Assembly (NCBI GenBank): GCA_002842395.1
Contig: PHCV01000011.1
Coordinates: forward strand, 1 to 64,000
Reading direction: 5' to 3'
DNA length: 64,000 nucleotides
From: Betaproteobacteria bacterium HGW-Betaproteobacteria-11
GTDB lineage: Bacteria > Pseudomonadota > Gammaproteobacteria > Burkholderiales > Rhodocyclaceae
In this document: piece after piece, positions 38,248-47,123 of the stretch
Numbering within the stretch: position 1 is the stretch's first letter
Layout of the letters: each line of letters begins with the position of its first letter
The notes under the pieces: model-generated
Databases searched by the model: none
What the model was told of the DNA's origin: nothing
The model's input: only the letters and a program-made list of their open reading frames with translations
Translations under genes and position numbers: made by a program

Positions 38248-38580
38248 TCAGTCGGCCTTGTCATGGTCATCGTCGTGATCGGTCTTGTCCTCTGTTGCGG
38301 CAAGCACCTTGCCGCTTGTCGGGTCGACCTTTACATCCATGACCTTCTTGCCGCTCACTACTTCGACGTCAAAAACCCACTGGCCTTTGTGCTTCTCGAA
38401 CTCGGCGCGGGAAGCCTTGCCGCCGACGTGCTGCTCAGCGGTGGTGACAGCTTGTGTCAGGCCGATTTTTGCGGTTTCGATAGCCAAGGCATCGTTTTCC
38501 GTGGTCTTGGCTGCGACGGCGCTTCCAATGATGGTCGCGGCAAGCGCAGCAAGGGCTGTCAGATAAAGTTTGTGTTTCAT
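38248..38580 (-). CDS. Periplasmic PepSY-domain protein
   Basis: 110 residues with a signal peptide (MKHKLYLTALAALAATIIGS, cut after AVA about residue 23). One PepSY domain follows, with AEFEKHKGQWVFDVEVVSGK and VKVDPTSGKVLA. The tail is Asp/His rich (DKTDHDDDHDKAD), suggesting metal binding. Small PepSY proteins of this kind are often induced by PmrAB/QseBC-type systems. A 13-bp-stem hairpin sits directly on the ribosome binding site. Confidence 0.88.
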   Translation of the reverse strand: MKHKLYLTALAALAATIIGSAVAAKTTENDALAIETAKIGLTQAVTTAEQHVGGKASRAEFEKHKGQWVFDVEVVSGKKVMDVKVDPTSGKVLAATEDKTDHDDDHDKAD

Positions 38581-38592
38581 GATGATCGCTCC

Positions 38593-38624
38593 TTTGAATC
38601 ACGCGGGTATTCGCGTGATTCAAA
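38593..38624 (-). promoter_or_regulatory. Hairpin adjoining the PepSY ribosome binding site
   Basis: A perfect 13-bp inverted repeat (38593-38605 and 38612-38624) with a 6-base loop. Read on the minus strand, the stem ends in TTCAAA and is immediately followed by GGAG and, after eight more bases, the ATG of the PepSY gene. It could be a translation control element, an operator for the linked response regulator, or a transcription attenuator. Confidence 0.7.
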
Positions 38625-38670
38625 AGATAGCAATCAATAATTAGGGAAGAATTAGCGGATTTCCGTCCAT

Positions 38671-39756
38671 CTACTTCCTGTTCCGTCCCGTCTGCATGAA
38701 CTGGTCGAAGCTGGCTTCGGCGAAGCGCGCCCAAAGCACCTGCTCGTCGCGGAAGGCGGCGTAGTCGGCGTAGATTTTGCGCCAGACCGGATTTCTGGCC
38801 GAGAGTTCGCCGTAGAGCAGCATCGCTGCTTCGTATGCCGCCTTCATGATCTCCGGGCTGAACCGGTGCACCTGCGTGCCGGCAATCACCAGGCGCTTGA
38901 GGGCCGGCGGGTTGAGCACGTCGTAGCGCGCCTGCATGTTCACATGGGCGTGCGAGGCGGCGGCTTCGAGGATGGCCTGGAATTCGGCCGGCAGGCGTTC
39001 CCAGGCGCCGGCATTGACATAGAGCGCGAGCTGCGGGCCGCCCTCCCACCAGCCGGGATAGTAGTAGTGGCGGGTGACCTTGTGGAAACCGAATTTCTCG
39101 TCGTCATGGGGGCCGACCCATTCGGCGGCATCGATGGTGCCTTTTTCCAGCGCCTGATAAATCTCGCCGCCGGGCAGATTCTGCGGCACCGCGCCGAGCG
39201 CGGCGAAGACCTTGCCGGAAAAACCGCCGATGCGGATTTTCAGTCCCTTGAGATCGGCCAGCGTCTTGATTTCGCGCCGGTACCAGCCGCCCATCTGGGC
39301 GCCGGTGTTGCCCATCGCGAAGTTGACGATGTTGTAATTACGATAGAACTCGCGGAACAGTTTGAGGCCGTTGCCCTGGTAGCTCCAGGCGCTCATCTGG
39401 CGCGAGTTGAGGCCGAAGGGAATCGCGCAGTCGATGGCGAAGGTGTCGTCCTTGCCGAAGAAATAATAGGGCGAGGTGTGCGCGCATTCGACCGTGCCCT
39501 GCTGCACGGCATCGACCACGCCCAGCGGCGGCACCAGCTCGCCGGCGGCATGCACCGAGATGTTGAAGCGGCCGTTGCTCGCCGCGGTCACCTTTCTGGC
39601 GAAGACCTCGGCGGCGCCGTAAAGCGTATCCAGCGTTTTCGGAAAGCTCGAAGCCAGACGCCAGCGGATCGCCTGCTCGGCCTGCACCGCCGGCGCCATG
39701 CCGGTGGCCAGGATGCCGCCAAGGCCGGCATGCTTGAGGAATTTTCGGCGTTGCAT
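38671..39756 (-). CDS. TRAP transporter substrate-binding protein (DctP family)
   Basis: 361 residues. A twin-arginine-like leader MQRRKFLKHAGLGGILATGM precedes a DctP/FcbT-type binding protein with WRLASSFPKTLDTLYGAAEV and WVGPHDDEKFGFHKVTRHYY, a region characteristic of the mannitol/chloroaromatic/2-oxo acid branch. The Arg in IRIGGFSGKVFAALGAVPQN corresponds to the conserved carboxylate-binding region. It would deliver an organic acid to the DctQM membrane pair upstream. Being the last gene of the set is less usual than first. Confidence 0.9.
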   Translation of the reverse strand: MQRRKFLKHAGLGGILATGMAPAVQAEQAIRWRLASSFPKTLDTLYGAAEVFARKVTAASNGRFNISVHAAGELVPPLGVVDAVQQGTVECAHTSPYYFFGKDDTFAIDCAIPFGLNSRQMSAWSYQGNGLKLFREFYRNYNIVNFAMGNTGAQMGGWYRREIKTLADLKGLKIRIGGFSGKVFAALGAVPQNLPGGEIYQALEKGTIDAAEWVGPHDDEKFGFHKVTRHYYYPGWWEGGPQLALYVNAGAWERLPAEFQAILEAAASHAHVNMQARYDVLNPPALKRLVIAGTQVHRFSPEIMKAAYEAAMLLYGELSARNPVWRKIYADYAAFRDEQVLWARFAEASFDQFMQTGRNRK

Positions 39757-39765
39757 GTCGCTCTC

Positions 39766-41472
39766 CTAAGGATGTTGGCCCGCTTGTTCGCGGCGGATGC
39801 TCTCGATCAGGTCGTGCAGCGGATCGTCGTCCTCGCCGCCGGGCTCGGGCGGTTGCAACTGCATCAGGCCCGCCTTGGGTGCGCCGCCGAGTTGATCGAG
39901 CACCAGGGCGGGCCAGCGGATCAGGGCGGCGACCATCAGCAGCTGGAGCAGGATGAAGGCCAGCGAGCCGCTGTAGATCTGCGCCGTGGTCACGCCCGGG
40001 ATGCGCGCGCCGCTGACCCGGTCGATGGTGTCGGTGCGGGCGGCCACGCTGCGCAGATAGAACAGGGCGAAGCCGAACGGCGGGGTGAGGAACGAGGTTT
40101 GCAGGTTCATCGCCAGGATCACGCCGAACCAGACCAGGTCGATACCGAGCCGCTCCGCGACGGGCACCAGCAGGGGAACGACGATAAAGGCGATTTCGAA
40201 GAAGTCGATGAACATGCCAAGCACGAAGACCAGCAAATTGACCACCAGCAGGAAGCCCAGCGTGCCGCCGGGCAGCCGGTCGAACAGATGGCTGACCCAG
40301 GCCTGGCCGTCGGCGGCGTTGAAGGTGAAGGAGAAGACGGTGGAGCCGATCAGGATGAACATGACGAAGGTGGTCAACTGCGTGGTGTTCGCCAGCGCCT
40401 GGGTGAGCTGCGCCCGGTCGAGCCGCCGGTGGGCGAGCGCCATGATGAGCGCACCGAGGGCACCGAGGGCGCCGCCTTCGGTCGGCGTGGCCAGGCCGAG
40501 GAAAATCGTGCCGAGGACAAGGAAGATCAGCACCAGCGGAGGAATCAGGACGAAGGTGACGCGCTGCGAGAGGCGCGAGAGCAGCCCGAGACCGAGGGCG
40601 CGATGGATCAGCGCCAGGCTCAGCGCCGTCAGCGCCGCCACGGCCAGCGAGAAGATGACGATCTCGTCGTTCGGGGCGGCATCACCGCGGCCCAACCAAG
40701 CGGCGATGAGGCGCGAATGCGCCCGCGACCAGGCAAAGCCAGCGGCGGCTGCAATCAGCAGGAGCGCGGCCAGCGAGCGATGACCGCTGCTGCCGTCGGC
40801 CTCGCCATGGACGCGGGCTTCCGGCGGCAGCGCCGGTACCCAGGCTGGCCGCACGAGCGCCACGCCGATGATGAATAAAGCATAGAGGCCGACCAGGGCG
40901 AGGCCCGGCAGCATGGCGCCGGCATACATGTCGCCGACCGGGCGGCCGAGCTGGTCGGCCATCACGATCAGCACCAGGGACGGCGGAATGGCCTGCGCCA
41001 GCGTGCCCGAGGCGGTGATGACGCCGCTGGCGAGCGCCGGGTTGTAGCCGTAACGGAGCATGATCGGCAGCGAAATCAGGCCCATCGAGATCACTGCCGC
41101 GGCCACCACGCCGGTCGTCGCGGCGAGCAGGGCGCCGACGAAAATCACCGCCAGCGCCAGGCCGCCGCGCAACGGGCCGAAGACCTGGCCGACGGTTTCC
41201 AGCAGGTCTTCGGCCATCCCGCTCTTTTGCAGCAGGGCCCCCATCAGGGTGAAGAAGGGAATCGCCAGCAGGGTGTCGTTCTGCAGGATGCCGAACACCC
41301 TGAGCGGCAGTGCCTGGAACAGCGCCGGATGAAACAGGTCGAGTTCGATGCCGAGCAGGCCGAAACCGAGGCCGCAGGCGGCAAGCGCGAAAGCCACCGG
41401 AAAGCCGCTGAGCAGGCAGCCGAGCAGTCCGAGGAAGAGCAGCGGAACGAAGTTTCCGGCGAGCAGTTCCAT
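39766..41472 (-). CDS. TRAP transporter large permease (DctM)
   Basis: 568 residues, about 12-14 membrane segments. The DctM pattern is clear: FFTLMGALLQKSGMAEDLLE, GVVAAAVISMGLISLPIMLR and the C-terminal LQTSFLTPPFGFALFYLRSV. It is longer than the roughly 430 residues of classical DctM because of an insertion in the central part (about residues 225-300), as in the mannitol/chloroaromatic branch. It uses the sodium gradient for import with DctQ and DctP. Confidence 0.92.
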   Translation of the reverse strand: MELLAGNFVPLLFLGLLGCLLSGFPVAFALAACGLGFGLLGIELDLFHPALFQALPLRVFGILQNDTLLAIPFFTLMGALLQKSGMAEDLLETVGQVFGPLRGGLALAVIFVGALLAATTGVVAAAVISMGLISLPIMLRYGYNPALASGVITASGTLAQAIPPSLVLIVMADQLGRPVGDMYAGAMLPGLALVGLYALFIIGVALVRPAWVPALPPEARVHGEADGSSGHRSLAALLLIAAAAGFAWSRAHSRLIAAWLGRGDAAPNDEIVIFSLAVAALTALSLALIHRALGLGLLSRLSQRVTFVLIPPLVLIFLVLGTIFLGLATPTEGGALGALGALIMALAHRRLDRAQLTQALANTTQLTTFVMFILIGSTVFSFTFNAADGQAWVSHLFDRLPGGTLGFLLVVNLLVFVLGMFIDFFEIAFIVVPLLVPVAERLGIDLVWFGVILAMNLQTSFLTPPFGFALFYLRSVAARTDTIDRVSGARIPGVTTAQIYSGSLAFILLQLLMVAALIRWPALVLDQLGGAPKAGLMQLQPPEPGGEDDDPLHDLIESIRREQAGQHP

Positions 41473-41475
41473 CGG

Positions 41476-42012
41476 CTACTGCGCCCGGTGAGCCGACAAC
41501 GGGTCACCGCCGAGCCCGCGCAGGAAAGCGATCCGCTTGATCAACTCGGAGAGGGCTTGCAACAGCAGCAGGCCAAAGCCCATCGGCAGCAGCAGCCAGA
41601 CCGGCCAGCGCACCAGGCCGCCGGCGTTTTGCGACATCTCGCCGCTGGCCCAGGCATTGACCGCCAGCGGCCATGACATGAGGATCAATATCAGGCAAAA
41701 CGGAATCAGGAAGAAGACGATGCCGAACACATCGATCCAGTTGCGGGCGCGCGGCGAAAGCCGGGCGGAGAGGATGTCGATGCGGACATGGGCATTGCCG
41801 AGCAAGGCATGGCCCGCGCCGAGCAGGAATACCGCGGCGAACAGGTACCACTGGATTTCCAGCAGGGCGTTCGAACTCAGCTGGAAAATCCTGCGTACCA
41901 GCGCATTGCCGGCAGCGACCAGCACGGCGAACAGGATCAGCCAGGGCAGGCTGTGGCCGAGCCGGGCGTTGAGGGTATCGATGAGGCGGGAGTAGCGCAG
42001 CAGGAATGGCAT
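41476..42012 (-). CDS. TRAP transporter small permease (DctQ)
   Basis: 178 residues with four membrane segments, including the DctQ signature EIQWYLFAAVFLLGAGHALL (about 52-71) and HVRIDILSARLSPRARNWID. It lies three bases before dctM. Together with DctM it forms the membrane part of a TRAP transporter. Confidence 0.9.
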   Translation of the reverse strand: MPFLLRYSRLIDTLNARLGHSLPWLILFAVLVAAGNALVRRIFQLSSNALLEIQWYLFAAVFLLGAGHALLGNAHVRIDILSARLSPRARNWIDVFGIVFFLIPFCLILILMSWPLAVNAWASGEMSQNAGGLVRWPVWLLLPMGFGLLLLQALSELIKRIAFLRGLGGDPLSAHRAQ

Positions 42013-42087
42013 CGGTCGGCAAACGTCGGTCAGGCAAGCAGAGCGAGTGAGAAGCGAAGTCCACAGTTTAGCGTTTCGGGCCGGGGC

Positions 42088-42885
42088 TCAACCCAAACCC
42101 AGGGAGCGTGCCAGGAGGAAGGTGGCGACGACCAGGTTGAACCATGCAAAGGCCTGGTTGAGATGCCGCGAATGGAGCCGGCTGGCGAGGCGGCGGCCGA
42201 GCGCGAGGGCCAGCACCGCGCCGCCGCAAAAGGGCCAGGCCACCGCCCAGGGCAGGGCGCCGACCCAGCTCGCGGCGGCGATACCGCTCGAGGAGACGAG
42301 CGCGATCACCGCCAGCGAGGTGGCCTGGATACTGCGGATGTCGAGTTCGGTGTAGCGTTTGAGCGCCGGAACGATGACGAAGCCGCCACCGACACCGAGC
42401 AATCCGCTCAACAGCCCGGCCAAGGCGCCGGTGCCGGCCAGAGCGCGGGCGCAGGGGCGTGTCCAGGTCAGACGGTGATCGGCAGGATCGACATGGCATG
42501 GTACGGCTTTGCCCGACATCGTCTCGGCTACGCCGCGCAGTGTGCGCACGGCCACGAAGGCCAGTACCAGGGCGAACGCGGCGAGCAGCGGGCGATTGGG
42601 CAGATGCTGCGCGGCGCTTATACCCAGGGGCGCCAGCAGCATGCCGATGCCGCCGATCAGGGATGCTGCGCGGTAGCGGACGATACCCTGCCGCAGCCCG
42701 AGCACCGCGCCTAGCGCCGCGGCGAGACCCACCGACAAGAGGCCGATCGGCGCGGCCTGCCGGAGTGGCAGGCCCAGGCCAAAGACGAGCAGCGGCACCG
42801 CCAGCACACCGCCACCAGCGCCGGTGAGAGCAAGCAGCAGGCCAACGAGTGCGCCGAGGCTGGCAGCGAGGAGGGCCGGCTCCAT
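42088..42885 (-). CDS. TauE/SafE family permease (second copy)
   Basis: 265 residues, about eight membrane segments with two repeats LTGAGGGVLAVPLLVFGL (about 20-37) and LSGLLGVGGGFVIVPALKRY (about 158-177), the TauE/SafE hallmark. It lies 75 bp upstream of the TRAP genes on the same strand. In other bacteria TRAP transporters for taurine are paired with a TauE/SafE sulfite exporter, and metallo-hydrolases for persulfides are paired with such permeases; a remnant of the latter lies just upstream. Confidence 0.85.
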   Translation of the reverse strand: MEPALLAASLGALVGLLLALTGAGGGVLAVPLLVFGLGLPLRQAAPIGLLSVGLAAALGAVLGLRQGIVRYRAASLIGGIGMLLAPLGISAAQHLPNRPLLAAFALVLAFVAVRTLRGVAETMSGKAVPCHVDPADHRLTWTRPCARALAGTGALAGLLSGLLGVGGGFVIVPALKRYTELDIRSIQATSLAVIALVSSSGIAAASWVGALPWAVAWPFCGGAVLALALGRRLASRLHSRHLNQAFAWFNLVVATFLLARSLGLG

Positions 42886-42900
42886 GGTGAGGTTGTGCTT

Positions 42901-43037
42901 TTAGAGCAGATCGATGGGGAGTTTGAGGTAGCTCACGCCGTCGATGACCGCCGCGTGCCGGTTGACCGGATCGGCGGCCACGTGGCTGACGGTTTGGATG
43001 ACGGGATCGAAAAGGAGTGAATTTCGGCTTTCGGCAT
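42901..43037 (-). pseudogene. Remnant of an MBL-fold (Blh/ETHE1-like) metallo-hydrolase
   Basis: From ATG 43037 the minus strand reads MPKAEIHSF, then after a one-base frame change FDPVIQTVSHVAADPVNRHA and AVID. This matches the opening of MBL-fold persulfide dioxygenase-like proteins that start with ...FFDPATxTVSYVVxDP...AxID. The frame change lies in the TTTT run at 43011-43014, where one more T would restore FF. After AVID the similarity stops and a stop codon occurs at 42901. Thus only about 30 residues remain, next to a TauE/SafE gene, its usual partner. Confidence 0.6.
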
Positions 43038-43173
43038 GGGGAGAACGTCGTCATGGTGACCGGGTTTCATCATGGCATGCTTTGCCGGGGCTGACAATCG
43101 GACGGGCTTGGGCGGTTTTGGGCGTGGTTTCGGCAAACCCAATAAAATGTTCGCTTTGCCTGGACTTCCGACC

Positions 43174-43827
43174 ATGAACGATCCATCGAATCCCGCCGCG
43201 TGTCTGCTCTGTCTGGTGCGCCATGGCGAGACCGACTGGAACAACGAGCGTCGCCTGCAAGGCCAGCTCGACATCGGTCTGAATGCCACGGGATTGCTCC
43301 AGGCGCGGGCCGTGCAGCGGGCGCTGGCCGGCATGGCGTTCGCCGCGGCCTACAGCTCGACCCTGGCGCGGGCCTGGGCCACGGCGGAAATCGCCTGCGC
43401 GAGGCTCGGCCTCGCCGTCTCGCCAGCGCCGACTTTACGCGAGCGGCATTACGGCGTGTACCAGGGGCTGACCACCGCCGAAGCCGCCGAGCGCCATCCG
43501 CAGGTGCATCGCCGCCACGAGCGGCGCGATCCCGACTTCGATTACCACGGTGGCGAGACGCTGCTCGATTTTGCCGCGCGGGTGATGGAGGGGCTCGACG
43601 AACTGGCGAACCGGCATCGCGGCCAGACCATCCTCGGCTTCACCCATGGTGGCGTGCTCGATATCGTCTACCGTGCCGCCATCGGTAGCGGGCTGGAAGG
43701 CCCGCGCGACTTCCCGATTCCGAACGCCGGGCTCAACTGGCTGGAACATGCGGATGGCGCCTGGCGCATCGTGCGGTGGGCCGATGCGCGACATTTCGCG
43801 CAGTCGCTCGACGAGTTCGCGGTATAG
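43174..43827 (+). CDS. Histidine phosphatase family protein
   Basis: 217 residues from ATG 43174 (MNDPSNPAACLLCLVRHGET); ATG 43147 is an alternative and neither has a strong ribosome binding site. The catalytic motif is LVRHGETDWNNERRLQGQLD and the second histidine is in LGFTHGGVLDIVYR. Phosphoglycerate mutase-like fold; substrates of this branch include sugar phosphates and alpha-ribazole phosphate. No cobalamin genes are nearby, so the substrate is open. Confidence 0.88.
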   Translation: MNDPSNPAACLLCLVRHGETDWNNERRLQGQLDIGLNATGLLQARAVQRALAGMAFAAAYSSTLARAWATAEIACARLGLAVSPAPTLRERHYGVYQGLTTAEAAERHPQVHRRHERRDPDFDYHGGETLLDFAARVMEGLDELANRHRGQTILGFTHGGVLDIVYRAAIGSGLEGPRDFPIPNAGLNWLEHADGAWRIVRWADARHFAQSLDEFAV

Positions 43828-43889
43828 CCTTCCTGCCCTGCTAAAATCAACGGCGTAGCTTTACATTCAACCCCTTACCGGATATTCCC

Positions 43890-45134
43890 ATGTTCTCCAG
43901 ACAAAACACCCTCGCCAAGACCGATCCCGAGCTGTGGGCCGCGATTGAGGCCGAAAACCGCCGGCAGGAAGAGCACATCGAATTGATCGCTTCCGAGAAC
44001 TATGTGTCCTGCGCGGTACTCGAGGCGCAGGGTTCGCAACTGACCAACAAATATGCCGAGGGCTATCCGGGCAAGCGCTATTACGGTGGTTGCGAGCATG
44101 TCGATGTCGCCGAGCAGCTCGCCATCGACCGGGCGAAAAAACTGTTCGGCGCCGAGGCCGCCAACGTGCAGCCCAACTCCGGCTCGCAGGCCAACCAGGC
44201 GGTGCTGATGGCCTTTCTCAAGCCCGGCGACACGATCCTCGGCATGAACCTCGCCGCCGGCGGCCACCTGACGCACGGCATGGCGCTCAACATGTCCGGC
44301 AAGTGGTTCAATGCCGTTCCCTACGGCCTCGACGCCAGTGAAGCCATCGATTACGGCGCGATGGAGCGCCTGGCCCATGAACACAAGCCGAAGCTGATCA
44401 TCGCCGGCGCCTCGGCCTATGCGTTGCGCATCGACTTCGAGCGCTTCGCCAAGGTGGCCAAGGCGGTTGGCGCGATTTTCATGGTCGATATGGCGCATTA
44501 CGCCGGCCTCATCGCCGCCGGCTGTTATCCCAACCCGGTGCCGCATGCCGACGTGGTGACCACCACCACCCACAAGACCCTGCGCGGTCCGCGTGGCGGG
44601 CTGATCCTGATGAAGGCGGAGCACGAGAAAGCCATCAACTCGGCGATTTTCCCCGGCCTCCAGGGCGGCCCGCTGATGCACGTGATCGCCGCCAAGGCGG
44701 TGGCGCTGAAAGAGGCGATGACGGGCGAATTTCGCGGCTACCAGGAGCAGGTGGTGAGCAATGCCCAGGTGATGGCCAAGGTACTCAAGTCGCGCGGACT
44801 GCGCATCGTTTCCGGGCGCACCGAATCGCACGTCTTCCTCGTCGACCTGCAAAGCAAGCAGATCACCGGCAAGGACGCCGAGGCGGTACTCGGTCAGGCG
44901 CACATCACGGTGAACAAGAACGCGATCCCGAACGATCCGCAAAAGCCCTTCGTCACCTCGGGCGTTCGCATCGGCACGCCGGCGATGACCACCCGCGGCT
45001 TCACCGAGATCGAGGCCGAGCAGGTGGCCGAGCTGATCGCCGACGTGCTGGATGCGCCGAACGACGAAGCCGTGCTGGAGCGGGTGCGCGGCGAAGTTTC
45101 CGCCCTGTGCAGGAAATTCCCGGTTTATGGCTGA
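43890..45134 (+). CDS. glyA: Serine hydroxymethyltransferase
   Basis: 414 residues, full length. The PLP lysine is Lys229 in [15 protein letters not shown]. Also visible are [20 protein letters not shown] and [17 protein letters not shown]. It interconverts serine and glycine with tetrahydrofolate, giving one-carbon units. glyA-nrdR-ribD is a frequent betaproteobacterial cluster. Confidence 0.98.
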   Translation: MFSRQNTLAKTDPELWAAIEAENRRQEEHIELIASENYVSCAVLEAQGSQLTNKYAEGYPGKRYYGGCEHVDVAEQLAIDRAKKLFGAEAANVQPNSGSQANQAVLMAFLKPGDTILGMNLAAGGHLTHGMALNMSGKWFNAVPYGLDASEAIDYGAMERLAHEHKPKLIIAGASAYALRIDFERFAKVAKAVGAIFMVDMAHYAGLIAAGCYPNPVPHADVVTTTTHKTLRGPRGGLILMKAEHEKAINSAIFPGLQGGPLMHVIAAKAVALKEAMTGEFRGYQEQVVSNAQVMAKVLKSRGLRIVSGRTESHVFLVDLQSKQITGKDAEAVLGQAHITVNKNAIPNDPQKPFVTSGVRIGTPAMTTRGFTEIEAEQVAELIADVLDAPNDEAVLERVRGEVSALCRKFPVYG

Positions 45135-45165
45135 GCAAAGCCGCGGCGATTGAGCGGAGGGCGCG

Positions 45166-45633
45166 ATGAAATGCCCCTTTTGCGGTGATGAAAATACCCA
45201 GGTCGTCGACACGCGGGAGAACGAGGAGGGCGACACGGTACGCCGCCGCCGCCGCTGCCCGGCTTGCGAGAAGCGGTTCACCACCTACGAGCGGGTCGAG
45301 CTGCAACTGCCGCAGGTAGTGAAGAAGAACGGCAGCCGCACCGAGTTCCAGCGCGCGAAATGCAAGGCCAGCATGATGCTGGCGCTGCGCAAGCGCCCGG
45401 TGACCACCGAGAGCATCGATTCGGCACTCGACCACATCGAGGAAAAGCTGGCCCAGCTCGGCCAGCGCGAAGTGCCCTCCGAGCGGATCGGCGAACTGGT
45501 GATGCGCGAACTGAAGAAACTCGACAACATCGCCTATATTCGTTTTGCCTCGGTCTATCGCAACTTCGAGGACGTCGATGAATTTTCCAATGTCATCCGC
45601 GAAGTGAAAAAACCGCAGCGTCCGCCATTGTGA
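45166..45633 (+). CDS. nrdR: Transcriptional repressor NrdR
   Basis: 155 residues. The N-terminal zinc ribbon has CPFC (3-6) and CPAC (31-34) and the ATP-cone follows ([20 protein letters not shown]). NrdR represses ribonucleotide reductase genes according to ATP/dATP level. Located 31 bp after glyA. Confidence 0.97.
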   Translation: MKCPFCGDENTQVVDTRENEEGDTVRRRRRCPACEKRFTTYERVELQLPQVVKKNGSRTEFQRAKCKASMMLALRKRPVTTESIDSALDHIEEKLAQLGQREVPSERIGELVMRELKKLDNIAYIRFASVYRNFEDVDEFSNVIREVKKPQRPPL

Positions 45634-45640
45634 GCCGATC

Positions 45641-46762
45641 GTGAACTTTTCCGCCGACGATCACCGCTTCATGGCTCGCGCCCTGCAACTGGCGCGCCAC
45701 GGCCTCAATACCGCGACACCCAATCCGCGCGTCGGCTGCGTCCTCGTCAAGGACGGGCGGATCATCGGCGAAGGCTGGCACGCGGTGGCCGGCGGACCGC
45801 ATGCGGAGATCGTGGCGCTGCAAAAACTCGGCGCTGGCGATGCGGCGAACGGCGTATCCAAAGTGGCGCGGGGCGCCACGGCTTACGTCACGCTCGAGCC
45901 GTGCAGCCACCACGGGCGGACGCCGCCCTGTGCCGAGGCGCTGATCGCCGCCGGTGTCGGTCGGGTGGTCGCCGCGATGCAGGATCCGAATCCGCGGGTT
46001 GCCGGGCAGGGCCTGCAACGCTTGAATGACGCCGGCATTGTCGTCGCGTGCGGCCTGCTCGAAGCCGAAGCGACGGAACTCAACATCGGCTTCGTCGCGC
46101 GCATGACGCGCGGCCGGCCCTGGCTGCGGCTGAAGATCGCGGCCAGCCTCGACGGCAGGACGGCACTTGCCAATGGCCTCTCGCAATGGATCACCGGGCC
46201 GGCCGCGCGACGCGACGTGCATGCCTGGCGCGCTCTCTCCTGCGCCGTGCTGACCGGCATCGGCACGGTGAAAGCCGACGATCCGCGGCTCACCGCGCGC
46301 GAGGTGGAGACGTCCCGCCAGCCGCTGAAGGTGGTCATCGACAGCCGGCTCGAAACCCCGCCCGATGCCGCCGTGCTCGCCGGCGGCGGCGTGCTGATCG
46401 CCTGCGCCAGCGTGGATGCCGGGCGGCGTGCGGCACTGGAGGCGCGGGGTGCGGAGATCGTCGCGTTGCCCGATGGAAAGGGACGGGTTGATCTTCCCGC
46501 CGTGCTGCGGGAGCTGGCGCGGCGCGGCAGCAACGAAGTCCTTGTCGAGGCGGGCAGCACGCTGGGCGGCGCGCTACTGCGTGAGGGCTGCGTCGATGAG
46601 CTGCTCATCTATCAGGCGTCGCTGCTGCTCGGTGATGCGGCGCGCGGCATGGTCGACCTGGGTGAGCTGACCACGCTTGCGGCCGGCCACCGCCTGCGCA
46701 TCCTCGAGCGCCGTGCCGTCGGCGCCGACTTTCGCTTGCGGGCCCACCTTGACGAAGAGTGA
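45641..46762 (+). CDS. ribD: Bifunctional riboflavin biosynthesis deaminase/reductase
   Basis: 373 residues from GTG 45641. The N-terminal deaminase has the zinc site HAEIVAL (His/Glu) and PCSHHGRTPPC; the C-terminal reductase contains KIAASLDGRTALANGLSQWI and VLVEAGSTLGGALLREG. It performs the second and third steps of riboflavin synthesis. It starts seven bases after nrdR. Confidence 0.96.
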   Translation: MNFSADDHRFMARALQLARHGLNTATPNPRVGCVLVKDGRIIGEGWHAVAGGPHAEIVALQKLGAGDAANGVSKVARGATAYVTLEPCSHHGRTPPCAEALIAAGVGRVVAAMQDPNPRVAGQGLQRLNDAGIVVACGLLEAEATELNIGFVARMTRGRPWLRLKIAASLDGRTALANGLSQWITGPAARRDVHAWRALSCAVLTGIGTVKADDPRLTAREVETSRQPLKVVIDSRLETPPDAAVLAGGGVLIACASVDAGRRAALEARGAEIVALPDGKGRVDLPAVLRELARRGSNEVLVEAGSTLGGALLREGCVDELLIYQASLLLGDAARGMVDLGELTTLAAGHRLRILERRAVGADFRLRAHLDEE

Positions 46763-47123
46763 GCGTGGGAATCAACCTCGCCGCGACTTTGCCGGCCGCG
46801 GCCTGCTGATCAACCTCGCCCGCGTCGTGCATCTCGTCGGCCTGGCCCTGCTGGCCGCGAGTCTGTTGGGGGCCGCAGGGGAGATGCAACGCGCCGCCGT
46901 GCTGATGCTGGTCTCCGGCCTGGCCATCATCGCCCTCGATGTGTGGGCCAATCCGGCCTGGCTGCGCGAGGTGGTGGGTATCGCTACCGTGTTCAAGCTG
47001 GTCCTGGTCGCCCTGCTGTTTGCCGGCGATGTGGCGCGCCTGCCGCTATTCTGGATCGTGCTGGCGTTTTCCGTCCTGCTCAGTCATGGGCCGGGGAAGC
47101 TGCGCCACCGGCGGTTGTTTTAA
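46749..47123 (+). CDS. Small integral membrane protein, unknown function
   Basis: About 115-125 residues; four hydrophobic segments (LARVVHLVGLALLAASLLGA, AAVLMLVSGLAIIALDVWA, VVGIATVFKLVLVALLFAG and LFWIVLAFSVLLSH) ending in GPGKLRHRRLF. No enzyme motif. The start is unclear: the TTG at 46749 overlaps ribD; no ribosome binding site is convincing. The C-terminal SHGPGKLRHR pattern recalls uncharacterised bacterial membrane proteins. Probably translated with ribD. Confidence 0.6.
   Translation: MTKSERGNQPRRDFAGRGLLINLARVVHLVGLALLAASLLGAAGEMQRAAVLMLVSGLAIIALDVWANPAWLREVVGIATVFKLVLVALLFAGDVARLPLFWIVLAFSVLLSHGPGKLRHRRLF

Noticed and set aside
38866-40878. 670-codon plus-strand frame across the TRAP genes
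   Set aside because: Composition is Gln/Asp/Arg/Gly-rich antisense text; it overlaps three well-supported minus-strand genes.
42944-43334. Longer frames on either strand across 42.9-43.3 kb
   Set aside because: They mix the metallo-hydrolase remnant frame with antisense of the histidine phosphatase; no intact protein is supported.
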